DNA from: Silurus meridionalis
Lineage: Eukaryota > Chordata > Actinopteri > Siluriformes > Siluridae
Reading direction: 5' to 3'
NCBI RefSeq assembly: GCF_014805685.1
Contig: NC_060898.1
Span: 10,168,501-10,232,500, forward strand
DNA: 64,000 nucleotides
Notes under the pieces: model-generated
Told to the model about the DNA's origin: nothing
What the model saw: the letters and a program-made list of their open reading frames with translations, nothing else
Databases searched by the model: none
Shown here: one piece after another, positions 46,189 to 57,702 of the stretch
Layout: each line of letters starts with the position of its first letter
Numbering within the stretch: the stretch's first letter is position 1
Made by a program: the position numbers and the translations under genes

Positions 46189-47274
46189 GTGCGCTTCTTT
46201 TCACTGGTATCTCTCTTTATCAATTACTCTAACTTTTTTTTAAACACCTTTTGGAAAATTATGTTTGCACACTATTTGATTCAGATTTTTGTCAGAGAGG
46301 AAAGACTCTATTATATTTATATATCTAAAGATGACTGGGCATACTACATGTGTTGAGGCACAGATAAAATAGGTTGTATACAGATAAAATTATCTGAATA
46401 TGGTGCTGTGCTGCTTGTTGCAGCAGTTCCTGTAGAGGCATTTTTCCTACATACATTACGTATTTTAGGTGTATGTACCTAATGTGTTATTTTCCTCTTG
46501 GGATAATCTTTCCATCTATCTATCAATATCTAGAAATTGTCTCAACTTTAAGTAGGTTACATTTGAGTTACACACATGAATAGCTGATTTGATTCCAAAC
46601 TATTATATTTAGATGTTAATGGTAATGCAGAAAGGTTAAGGTCAGGAATGGTGCACATGCTAACATGCTGTCCTGATATGTTCATTACTGTCTTTGTGTT
46701 AAAAAAAAAATATGGACATTAGTTAGCCAAGGCTGCCTTTTTTGCTTTCACCCTGTTCAAAATAAATGATTGACATGAATGACAGAACTTATGAGAAATT
46801 ATATGTATTATATGACTGCATAAAAATGTTGTCAACATATTAATTTGTTAAAAGTTTATGCATTTAAATTACATCATTATTTATTTTAGGAAAGTTACAC
46901 ATATATTCAAAGTCTGGTTAGTCAGCTGTTTAAATACAATCTCTGTGAACCAGATTCAAAGATTATGCAAATTTTCTACATGCAGTTCATGTCATGGAGG
47001 TTGCCAATTCTTCTTGAGTAAATGAAAGTGAAAAAAGTGAGATAGGGTTTTCACTAGCATCTTTAAACATGAAAAATCTCCTGAACATTAATGGAATGAT
47101 GCCTATATTAAATTAATAGCCAATATTTATATGTATAATGAATTTCTGGAATCTCATATTCATCTTTTAAACCCAATTGTCTTCAGTGTATAACAAAAAA
47201 ATTATTGGCCTATGCTGTTCCAGTTTTTTTGGTGGGGACTGAACCCATCAGACAACAAGAAGTCTCATCATACT

Positions 47275-47560
47275 TTAGTCAAATTAAGTGCCTTTTATTG
47301 TCATTTCAACCATTTACAGTTGGTACAGTACACAATGAAACCAGACAATGTTCCTCTAAGACCATGGTGCTACATAAAACAACTTAAATTAACACTAGAT
47401 AACACAAAACTTACCAGGACATACAGACCTACACACAGGACTACATACAAACAAAAGTTGTGCAAACAATACAGTATAATAATACAGTAGCAAATTGACA
47501 GTGCAGCAATTACCAGTACAAAAAAATGATAATGCAAAGAAATCGTTTATAGTGTAATAT
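47275..47560 (-). repeat. Dispersed repeat, copy 2 (inverted)
   Basis: AAGTGCCTTTTATTGTCATT at the start, then ACACAATGAAACCAGACAAT and AGACCATGGTGCTACATAAA. It is the reverse complement of the family seen at 43257-43545. Confidence 0.6.
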
Positions 47561-47599
47561 AATTTTTGGATTTTGAATTTTGAATTTTTGGGGATTTTT

Positions 47600-48127
47600 G
47601 AATTTTGAATTTTCATCATAGGTACATTTCAACTACGAGAAACAAAATGAGAAAAAAAATCCCGAAAATCACATTGTCTGATTTTTTAAGAATTTATTTG
47701 CAAATTATAGTGGAAAATACAAAAAAGCAAGATTTCTGGCTCTCACAGACCTGTAACTTATTCTTCAAGAGGCTCTTCTGTACTCCACTTGTTACCTGTA
47801 TTAATGGCACCTGTTTTAAATTGTTATCAGTATAAGTTATCAGCTTGGTGTGAAGAAATCAACTGTGGGAGCAATTATTAGAAAATGGAAGACATACAAG
47901 ACCACTAATAATCTCCCTCGATCTGGGGCTCCATGCAAGATCTCACCCCGTGGGGTCAAAATGATCACAAGAACGGTGACCAAAAATCCCAGAACCACAC
48001 GGGGGGACCTAGTGAATGACCTACAGAGAGCTAGGATCAAAGTAAAAAGGCTACCATCAGCAACACACTACACCGCCAGGGACTCAAAACCTGCAGTGCC
48101 AGATGTGTCCCCCTGCTTAAGCCAGTG
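47600..48127 (+). mobile_element. Tc1-like transposon, 5' half only
   Basis: The inverted-repeat region (AGGTACATTTCAACTACGAG, TTTATTTGCAAATTATAGTG) is followed by the transposase start with an internal deletion near 47836. Then comes [34 protein letters not shown] and TRGDLVNDLQRA. This is the DNA-binding domain. Homology ends at about 48127 within the CRARRVPLLKP-equivalent block. The catalytic domain is absent, and gypsy sequence begins there. Confidence 0.82.
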
Positions 48128-49560
48128 GTATGGTACTGCTAAGAAGTGCAGATTATTTGGCACGGGCTCCACTCCAGGTCAGGCGGCATCATCGGACGGA
48201 TTGTACAGCAGAAGAAAAAGCCATCTCAGGCTCTTGAGCAGGGAACAGTGGGGGTTTATTACCAACCTGGCATTTGAAGGGTGATATCCCCAGAGCAGAA
48301 GGTGTTGTGAGCATATTCAGCCCACAAGAGAAAGGAGGACAAGGAGAAAGGTTTGGTCACCATATATCTCAGGGTGTTCTCTAAATCTTGGTTCAGCCTT
48401 TCAGTCTGCCCATTGGACTGAAGGAGAGACTGGTGGTGGCAGGTCTTCCAAAACCCAAAGGCAAACTGTGGGCTGCAGTCAGAGAAAATGTCTTGGGGAA
48501 TGCCAAAGATTCATCATGGAATGATGACTTGCCACAATAGAAGCAACACCTCTCCTTGAGCCGTCGATTATGCTTCTGGGATAAAGACGGGCGTGACCTA
48601 ACTGCATGAGCTTTGGGAATGTCTGGGCCAGTTGTGAGCCCCCTCTCCCCTCCTAACATGCCCTGTTGGGTATTAACTCCTAACTGTCTCCTATGCTATC
48701 CCCGCTCCCAGATACAAATGTCCAAATGTGTAGCCAAATTGATGAGTGATTTAATTGTGTCAGGGGGATCTTGAGGGGCCAGTTCATCCTGAAGAACCAC
48801 AGAGAGGCCATTTTGGAAGCATACTTTGAGGGCAGCTATATCTGCTTCCGGCTGCCAGAGTGCGAAACTAGATAGCGTATTTAGATGCTGTTGTCACCTT
48901 GGCAGAGAGTAAGAAGCGTTTTGGAGAGCTCAGAACCACTAACTGGGCGATCAAAATCCCTTGTTAAATAACGCTGTGAAGTTGGAGTAGCTGGAACAGC
49001 ATCATTCTGTGCTCCCCCCAAACTACTGTGACAGTTCAAGGGTTCAGCCTGAGAGAAGAGTTATAATCTACGCAATTCTTGGCCAGTCGGTGGGAAATAA
49101 GGAAGGTTTCAGCTCAAACTTGAGAGCTCAGTGATTTAAGAATCCACGACAGGCACTGGGATCACCCGAAAAGCGGGTAATGAGGAGGGGGAAGTCTGGG
49201 CTCCAGTACTTGAGATTGCAAAGCCAGGAGTAGAGCCTGGGCCGGAGCCAGTGCAGGATTAGATTGGAGTAGATCCTAAACTGGTACTTGGACTGGTGGT
49301 AGATGGTCCCTTAACGGCTGAACTATGGAGGCCAGAGAGGACAGTAGCGCAGAATTCTGGTTGGTGATTTGGAAATGTTGAGCCAGCACTGGCTGATGTT
49401 GTTGAAGCTGCTGTTCCTGTCGTAGCAGTGATGCAAGTAGCTCTTGCTTTTTTTGCAGATAGAATCAACCCAGTATGAGTACATTTCTAGAGAAATTCCC
49501 CATGCACTCCTCAACAAGCAGCCACCAGTGGCAAGTGGTCAGGGCCAGCAAAACCTTCTC
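48128..49560 (-). mobile_element. Ty3/gypsy LTR retrotransposon remnant
   Basis: Read on the minus strand from about 49530, a gag-like region comes first. It includes TIKSLINLATHLDI near 48770-48730 and KHNRRLKERCCFYCGKSS near 48580-48530, the beginning of a CCHC zinc knuckle. Then, with the protease, reverse transcriptase and RNase H missing, an integrase C-terminal part follows (QSNGQTERLNQDLENTLRYM near 48430-48370). Such a gag-to-integrase join indicates a large internal deletion. Frames are broken. No LTR pair is identified. It is an endogenous retrotransposon relic with no coding capacity. Confidence 0.75.
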
Positions 49561-49604
49561 TGCTGGCCTAAACACTATCAGAAGCACTGACCTACATTTA
49601 CAAT

Positions 49605-50470
49605 CTAAATTCTAATATTTGTTCTATGAAATTGTATTAATTTATTACATTATCTATTCTCTTCATTTCGTAGCGTTACTCTTGGCTGCACTGCTTCCGG
49701 TAGGTGTATGTGTATGTGGATGAATCAGATTTCAGCCTCTATGTGCTGCCATGTCAATCTAACCTACCCAGGGCCTGCAAAGTCTATACTGCTGGCGTTT
49801 TTACCATTACCAACAGGTCTGTTAAACCAATCAGATTTCATATTCGCCTCACAGGGCCAGAATAGCATCAGCATTTTTCTGTCCTCTGTTTGGTTGGTCA
49901 GAAGGAAACTGTTACAGCCAAGTTCGACTGGCCAAACACGTGTGTAGCACTGCACACATAAATACATCTGGGTTAGACCTTTTTTATGCCTACGGAAGAA
50001 GAGAAATTGATTTGGTTTTGGACATACTTAAATCTATTTTGTCTCAGCCCGGGAAAGGTTTGTTCCAAACCACTGAATATGAGCAGTACCACTGGTTTAC
50101 AGCCTATGAGGAGCAGTGCAAATTATCACTATGCATCTCTGGTGAGTAGGTTGTATTTTAATAAAATTTTGAATGTTTTTGTCCTGTTATTAGACAAATA
50201 TTTATTCTGAACTAATCCAGATCATGTAGGTGCAGTGGTAGTGTAGAGGCTTGAAGTTGTCTTAACTGGGTTTCTTGCTTTAGTAAAATGGTATTCACAC
50301 TCCATTTGTAAAATGCCTCTCTCTCTGTAATGCCACACACTGTTATATTGCGTTTATGTATAGTATCCATGTTTTCTATAATCGAGACGTGATAGTGGTG
50401 GTATTAAGAGGTGGATTAAGTCGGGGAAAGTCCACACTGAGGGCCCAGGTACCAAAAGCACGGCCTGCCA
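49605..50470 (+). repeat. Unclassified dispersed repeat, copy 2
   Basis: Same family and orientation as 31812-32555. The first 375 bases and the last 310 bases align with copy 1. The middle (49986-50160) is different and has open frames in two registers, one including QTTEYEQYHWFTAYEEQCK. A GT follows that frame (CTCTG/GTGAGT) like a splice donor. Its origin is unknown. Confidence 0.72.
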
Positions 50471-51105
50471 CTGGCAACCACTATAAGCTTTAAAATGTAG
50501 TTATAATAAGCAAAACTTAGATTTTTATAATTTTATTAATAAATTAATTAATCTGTCAGATTAATTGATTAATTGATTATCAAAATAATTGTTAGTTGCA
50601 GCTCTGGTTTACAGAAATAAACAACAAATAAACATCCATATCAATGAACAAGAGGGTGAGAACATGTGACTATGCATACAAACAATTGACTAGCAATGCA
50701 TGTGGTCATCGCCTTTAAAACTGCTTCTCAATACAAGTTACCTTATCAGTCCACATAAATATGGCCCATTGACATTTGTACAATGCATAAATTAAAGAAA
50801 AATATGAAATATAATGTGTATCTCACTTTTACAGCATGTATCGGAACACAGGTGTAGAGACTGTTGCCATTTCTAGTGCTAGCATTAGCTTCTTGGAAAT
50901 ACGTATATATTAAAAATCAGAACACTAAAATACAGAATACAGCAATATAAACAAGGGTAAATAACATGTATCAATATGTTTGTGTGAGAAACTTGCCTCC
51001 AAATTTACGCACACTCATCTATGGCTTGAATACACACATTAAGTGGAGCATAACAAGTTGCATTTCACTCTGGGGGCAGGACTAAGTTAAATTAAATAAG
51101 TCAAT

Positions 51106-51152
51106 CATAATAATAATAATAATAATTATAATAATAATAATAATAATAATAA
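51106..51152. repeat. (TAA)n microsatellite, left of LINE fragment
   Basis: AAT/TAA units with an interruption. Confidence 0.9.
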
Positions 51153-51167
51153 TCTTCTACAATAATC

Positions 51168-51605
51168 TTCTTCTTCTTTTGGCTGCTTCTGTTCGGGCTC
51201 TCCATATTACCCTGTCCTCTACATCTTTTCTCTCCACATCCATAACCGTCCTCCTTGGTCTTCCTCCTTTCCCTCTACCTGGCAGCATTCTTCTACCAAT
51301 ATACCCCATGTCTCTCCTCTGCACATGTCTAAATTATCTCCCTCGCCTTGTCTCCAAAACATCCTACATGCGCAGTCCCTCTAATAAACTGATTTCTAAT
51401 CCTGTCCATCCTTGTCACTCACAATGAAAATCTCATCATCTTAAACTCTGCTACCTCCAGCTCCACCCCCTGTATTTTTGACAACGCCATTGCCTTTAAA
51501 CCATACAACATAGCAGGACTTACCACAGTCCTATAAACCCTTCTATTACAAATCATTCCTGACACTCTTTTCCACTCACTCCACCCTGTCTGCACTCTTT
51601 TTTCA
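51168..51605 (-). mobile_element. RTE-like LINE 3' fragment
   Basis: Its right part (51540-51605) matches 2170-2250 of the 2-5 kb LINE, with words such as CACTCTTTTCCACTCACTCC. The remainder extends into the LINE's 3' region that the other copy lacks (GGTCTTCCTCCTTTCCCTCT, the reverse complement of the GRGRPK-type C-terminal end). It is 5'-truncated and lies between two TAA arrays. Confidence 0.75.
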
Positions 51606-51612
51606 CTTCTCT

Positions 51613-51625
51613 AATAATAATAATA

Positions 51626-51656
<31 letters not shown>

Positions 51657-51658
51657 TT
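51613..51658. repeat. (TAA)n microsatellite, right of LINE fragment
   Basis: TAA units with one TAAA interruption. Confidence 0.9.
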
Positions 51659-52263
51659 AGTTTGTAATAGTGATTTTGTAATAGGAAATTCTTGAGAGTC
51701 CTTACTTCCTGGTGTTTTTGCTACTTCCTTTCTAGGACTATGTGCTCTGTTTCCATTCCTTTCTCATGTGAGTGAGAACTCCTCCAATCTCCTCTCAAAT
51801 ATTCCAATCACTATGCCATTTTTCCTGCTCTATTTCTATTCCTCTTCCCTTTCTCATGTTTCCTTATCAGTGCATATGTTTCCATATTAGCCTTTGACTA
51901 TTAGCAATACATTAGCATCGTAATGCAAGAGGAGGAAATGGAGGAAGATGCTTATCAAAAATGTGCACACATTTAGACCATTAAAAGTGCTAAACTGTTT
52001 TTGTAAATTGGCGTTTTTTGTTTTTTTTTATTTACTTGCTTAATCTTACCAGAAGCCGAATGTGCACAGCGAAAGATTTAAAAGTTTAAGTGTATGTGAA
52101 CATCTGTAAGTATTTTTCAGACTGCAGGGATAATTCTTCATCATACCCATTCATTAATTGGAATATGCCTTTTGCCTTTTATCTCAGAGCTCGAGGGAAA
52201 GATGACCCCTGTACTTTACACAACAGTGAAAGTGGCATAGAGAGAACAAACTCAATGCCCATG

Positions 52264-52265
<2 letters not shown>

Positions 52266-52346
<81 letters not shown>
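52266..52346. repeat. (TA)n microsatellite
   Basis: About 40 uninterrupted TA units. YIYI frames are artefacts. Confidence 0.95.
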
Positions 52347-53098
52347 TTTATTAATTTTATTAATTTTTTTATTGATTGCACCAGCATGGAATGCCGTAAT
52401 TGTTTTTGAACTAAGCTTTGTATTAGCTGCAATCTTTTGTCTCACATATTTTACCCATTTATCTTTTTTTGTCAATACAAAGATAAAGGCAGTTTACATA
52501 TTTGCTTCATTAAACCATTAATTGAGCTGTGACCAGTGGATAGGGCTTAGGTTATCTTGGAAAAGACAACTCTTCCCATTAGAATAGAAATGTTTCTTCA
52601 TAGGTTAAAGATGATCAGACAGATTATTTCTTTTTTTTTTCATTTGAGTCACTTTTTATTTGTACAAGTGGGCCCAAACCATGCCAAAGATTCAAAATGC
52701 CTTTACAATATAACAGCCAATAGATTTGTCACAGATAGACATTTGTCTATATATTTCAACAATGTCCCAAAAATAGACAACAATTCCCTGGTGGTAGTGC
52801 AACTGCAAATACAGTTGATGTTTTAATAAACTTTTCATTTGCATTTTCTATTGTCAAAAAACAGTCATTTCTGTTATTTAATACTTTTCTTTCTGGGAGC
52901 CTTTCCACATTTAATTGGGGTGTTAAAGTGATAGTTGCATAACAGATAGTTGTGTGCATAACAAAAGTGCACTGTAATGTTTTTTATTTGGAAGTGAATA
53001 CAGCTAATATATTTTATAGTGTGCCCTTATTTATTGGTTGGTGGTGACAATTGATTTACAAATAAGCAATTCTGAGAGTATGCATTGATTGGTTTCAG

Positions 53099-53161
53099 AA
53101 GCAGTGATGCCAGAAGTGGAACCTGAGCATAATGGCAATCAGCAGGACTCAGCCATGCAAG
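53099..53161 (+). CDS. dach2: dach2 exon J: acidic C-terminal segment
   Basis: A 63-base symmetric exon (phase 1 to 1) between GGTTTCAG and donor CAAG/GTAAGA. It encodes (E)AVMPEVEPEHNGNQQDSAMQ. Mammalian DACH2 has IPDIEIENNGTPHDSAAMQ at the equivalent place, so the exon is well supported despite its size and the 6.9-kb intron before it. It lies 80 bases upstream of a GATA tetranucleotide array. Confidence 0.88.
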
Positions 53162-53240
53162 GTAAGAATGTACTGTATACTTGCGTGCAAATGAGTTTAG
53201 TTTATAAAGTAAATATTTTATTTTTATATTTTATATATAT

Positions 53241-53241
<1 letters not shown>

Positions 53242-53314
<73 letters not shown>
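53242..53314. repeat. (GATA)n tetranucleotide array
   Basis: About 18 uninterrupted GATA units after a short TA run. Confidence 0.97.
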
Positions 53315-53315
<1 letters not shown>

Positions 53316-54651
53316 TGATTTGTGTAATCTGTAATTTTGTTGTAATCTGTATATTACACACCACTACCGCATCACAACTGAGATGTTTCCTTACCACAAT
53401 TCTCTGCAGTGAATTTAGGATCAACCAGATACTCAGTTGTGTATTTATTATAAAATAAATTCAGAATTTTAGTAGAGGAATTTTAGAGAAATTGAGAAGT
53501 AGAGAATTGACAGTGTGAAATTAATATTGTATTTATATTGTTGGGTTGACAAAAAATTATTGATGGCTAAACACGACACACTCCTATAAAGTTACATATA
53601 TTATATGCATTATATATAATATAGTAACATATATTTACATACATACAGTTGATTTCACAAGTCTTGTTAACATGCACAAACTGAGTAACATTCAAAATAT
53701 ATTCAAAAAAAATTTTTAAAAAGGCCAATGCAAGAAAAAATGTTAGTAAGTAAATGTTAGTAATGTTAAAAAATGTTAGTTAGAGTAAAAGGTTCCAATT
53801 ATTTACATTCAGTAAAAGGTTTGTGAATTAAAAAGGATATTGAGCTTGGCAGTGCTGTAGGTAACAGAGCTCTGTGAAACTACATTTATATTCCACCTCT
53901 GATAGCAATGATGTACCAACTTGTAATTCATCACTCCAATATGTGATTGGCTAATATTTTGTTTGATGACATTGTACTAGAATATTGAACATGCATGCAA
54001 ATTATCACATTGTTACAGTATAACTGGATACAATAATTATTTGGGAAAAAGTAACCTTGATGTTTTTTATAATAATTAGAAAATTTCTCTACTCAAAAGT
54101 TTAAAGTAATAAAGTGACTAATTTAAAATGCATAATAGACTGTTAATTGTATTTTTTTTTTATCTTATTCTGAGTGCTTGTAGTTTGCTTGCAAATTGAA
54201 TAGCCTGCAGATAAAACTGCCTGAAACCAAAAGTCCCTAAAGCAGCCCCCTTGTACTGTATAAAAGTCTAACAAGTTATTACCTATTAGTGTATGTGTAC
54301 ATCAGTATCTGTACATCTATAGGCCAAAGAAGGTTGTTGGAATAGAATAATAGTTTGATACAGGTTTAGCTATAGAAAAAGATCAGTCTGCAATGTTCAA
54401 TGCACATGGTTTAAAGTCTCATGTGCATTATGGGGGCTACAAATAGGGTTGAGTGCACTTGGGGACCTGCTCAGCAAACCCAAATATTAACCAGGGCTCT
54501 TTCTCACTTTCCCATGTGCCTTTAAAAAATGCCTACCTGCCGCATTTTGTACTTTTTTTTTATTTGTACTAATTCATGTGTTCATCTGTTCATTTACTAT
54601 GTTCCATACTAATTCATGAAATCATCAGACTTTTCTCGTTGTATTGTATGG

Positions 54652-56367
54652 CAGGAGTTCTCAAACTTTTTGTGGCTAGGGACCCAGTGATTAAGCAGAC
54701 ACTTACTAAAATCTTGTACTCTTAGATGCCATTGTAAACAATTTCAACCTCAATTTTTCAGACCTGTTTTAGTGATAAACAGAAATATATGCAGTTTGAA
54801 TTTGTGTTAATAACACATATTTTCAAATATTGGACTCAACAGCATTTAAGCAAATTTAACTAATTTATCTTAAAAGCTTTCAGCAAATCAACAGTAGTAA
54901 GACTGCCATACAGGAGTTCTATTAAAACAATATATCAGTAGTGGGCTTTGCAATTCACAGCTAGGCTTTTAGTGGTGTCTGACCACTAAATCTACTCTTA
55001 GTACGATCTACCTCTTGAAAAAACATTTTGCCATGGCTATAGAATCCATCAATAATACCAAAATGCTGTACAACAAAGCACTGCATCTCAGACAGGTACT
55101 GGATCCCATGCAGTATGAAGAAAACAATTACTAAAGCAAGAAACCCATTGAACACAATTCAACAACTCTCCTTTTACTGCAGCCACAGCTGCACCCCATA
55201 AATTATCTCCAGCAAAAGCATCAGAAGTAATCTACTAAAATAAAAATTCCACTAAGGGTTTTATTTGCATTTTTGCGGTACCTTTTGAGTTCTCAAACCA
55301 CAGAAACCCAAGGGATTATGTTTTTCTTGGGGATTTAAAATTAAGGCAAATTGTGTGCTTTTGTGCAACTTCTACAGGAAAGAAATGCAAAAGCATAAAT
55401 GGTTCTTGAAAAAGTTTAACAACTGTTTTGAACTGTTTAGTCGACCTTTCCTCACAATAACCAGCTTTACTTGAAAAGCCCAGCTCAAAAATGCCCTTGT
55501 AATTATATCTTCAACCAAATCCATTTCTTCTCCTCTGTCAGCCATTGTAAAATAATGAAAAAAAAAAAGCTTTAAGTCTACACAAATATATTTGAGCTTG
55601 TGCAGTTTGCTACAGATGTAGTTTGCTAGCTCTGACTACTGCGTTCTTTGACCATTCAATAAAAGACAAGAACTGACTTCTCAATAGAAGAGTACTGAAA
55701 ATAAGTACTGAGTACTGAATAGAAGACTGAGTTCTTGTGCAATTTTGTATGCTTTCTTAATTTTATCAATCCATCGAGACACAATATAAAAAGCCTTCTC
55801 AGAATCAGATCAGACTCAGGTTTATTGGCCAAGTGTGTTGGCACACACAATGAATTTGGTTCTATTATTATTGATGTTGTTGAGCAATTTTAATATATTT
55901 ATTAGAATTTCCTCAAGTTAAACCAAACTTGTAGTAAAGGGTTGTAGTAAAGACCATGTTTCTGTGTGAATTTGACTTTAACCAAATGAAATAGTGAAAT
56001 GCTGCTGAAATGCAAATTTAAATGGTGAAAAGTTCTAGAGATGAAGTTCATGTGCTCATGTCCTCATATAGTGAGATGTAAGATGCTGGAAACGCCACGA
56101 GCGTAATGAATGCATTATTTTGTGTAAGAGATGAAACTATGGATCTGTGCCAATCATTTACACACATACATGCAGAACACAGACTTTTTAGACTTTTTTT
56201 TACACACAGACAAATGTATAATCGCAATTTTGCCAAATTTTTGACAGCGAAATTCTTCTTTAATTACAGTAAATGTAATTTTTCTGACTGTATTCTGTGA
56301 TTCCCTTCACATTTTCCATGATCATAAGGCTCTAAAATGAGTTTGGACCCCTCTTTGAGAACCTCTG
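54652..56367. mobile_element. hAT/Charlie-like DNA element, eroded
   Basis: The left end CAGGAGTTCTCAAACTTTTT and right end CCCTCTTTGAGAACCTCTG form short inverted repeats of the CAG-GGTTCTCAAA type typical of hAT/Charlie elements. The flanking 8-mers TTGTATGG (left) and TTTTATGG (right, offset by one base) could be a mutated 8-bp target duplication. The 1.7-kb interior has no long frame. A short piece at 55803-55858 (CAGGTTTATTGGCCAAGTGT) belongs to another dispersed repeat. Confidence 0.6.
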
Positions 56368-56810
56368 TTTTTATGGTACTCTGCACATATCAGTCATGAG
56401 TGCATCTGTGCACTTTATATGGTGGATATAAGTCAGTGCTAGGCTAAAAATAGTATACATTTTTTTTATGCCCCTGCCTATATTTTTTGCCAGTTTCCCA
56501 ATCTTCAAATTCAGAGATCACCATTTTTTTTTATCCTTTTGCTGTTGCAGTCGTACCATTAACCATACTGTACCAAAGCCTATGATTCTAACTCATAGGA
56601 ATAGGCTTAGGGCCACACAAATATTATACAGACATAAGAAGAATTTCTATGTTCTCTAGTTTTGTCCAGTACTTTTAGGCTGCTGAGTATGACAACCTGA
56701 ACTCTTAGAATGGGCATGTAGGTCTCTTCAGTCTCTAAAGATTGGTGACTTTATGCCTTTGGTGATAGTGCCTGTGTATCAGTGGATTAGGACATAGCCA
56801 CTCCTACCAC

Positions 56811-56985
56811 CCTACCACATTTATCCATTATGTCTAGTAAAAATCTAATTAGGTCGAGTGTGCTGTCCAAACCATCCCCCATCCAACTCTCCAGCATTTC
56901 CCACCCCACCTCACCACATTTATCCATTACACACAGCAAATATCTAATTAGCTCACGCTTCACTCCCAAGTCGGACTTCACAGTT
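56811..56985. repeat. Degenerate tandem duplication, about 98-bp period
   Basis: Two units share CACATTTATCCATTA and, some 20 bases later, ATCTAATTAG, with diverged sequence between. Confidence 0.7.
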
Positions 56986-57497
56986 TTGCAAGCTTAGCAC
57001 TGACAACTGATTTCATTAGGTTTGATTGTCCTTGCAGAGAGCCCATGTGGCAAGCTAAAAGCTTTTTACGCTTTCTCAGGTTCCACACCAGTGTTGGCCC
57101 ATTACTCCGACCTGTGCCTTTCTAATTAATCAAGACAAGTGGCTTGAACAGCAAACTGCTGAACACAAAAGGTGTCCACTTTACAAGCCGATTAAGAGAA
57201 GTGCAGTGTGGCAGATGGGGGTGTAGGAGAAAACTGAGTACAAAAAGTAATTAAAAAGGTGAACCAGGTGTGCTGAGGGCATATTGAGATAGTTTATGTT
57301 TTCTGATGCCACCATCACAAGCTCAAACTATTGGAGAAAGTGATGTGCATATTTGATAATGCAAAATTGTGCTCAAAACTATGAATGGCTCTGATTAATC
57401 CAAACATATGTGATGAGCATACATTAAATTAGACCTTTGTGTATCCATGAGTTTAAACCTGCAAATAACCCCTAATAATTTTTCTAATAGCTATTTA

Positions 57498-57696
57498 CAG
57501 TGAGGAAAATAAATATTTGAACACCCTGCTATTTTGCAAGTTCTCCCACTTAGAAATCATGGAGGGGTCTAAAATTGTCATCGTAGATGCATGTCCACTG
57601 TGAGAGACATAATCTAAAAAATCCAGAAATCACAATGTAATATTTTGTAACTATTTATTTGTATGATACAGCTGCAAATAAGTATTTGAACACCTG
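57498..57696 (+). repeat. Left long inverted repeat of the 57.5-59.1 kb Tc1 element
   Basis: Begins CAGTGAGGAAAATA and ends with AAGTATTTGAACACCTG, an inner direct-repeat version of the outer end. Confidence 0.92.
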
Positions 57697-57702
57697 AGAA
57701 AG

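Larger units (their letters stand above)
46189..53098 (+). other. Intron between exons I and J
   Basis: 6.9 kb. 46.2-47.2 kb is unassigned AT-rich sequence. It then holds a dispersed repeat, a Tc1 piece, a gypsy remnant, copy 2 of the unclassified repeat, an RTE-like LINE fragment between TAA arrays, and a TA tract (52266-52346). 51.66-52.2 kb and 52.4-53.1 kb are unassigned. Confidence 0.9.

Noticed and set aside
47850..48284. 144-codon frame as an intact transposase
   Set aside because: It is a Tc1 DNA-binding domain that switches into gypsy sequence at about 48127; a chimeric accident.
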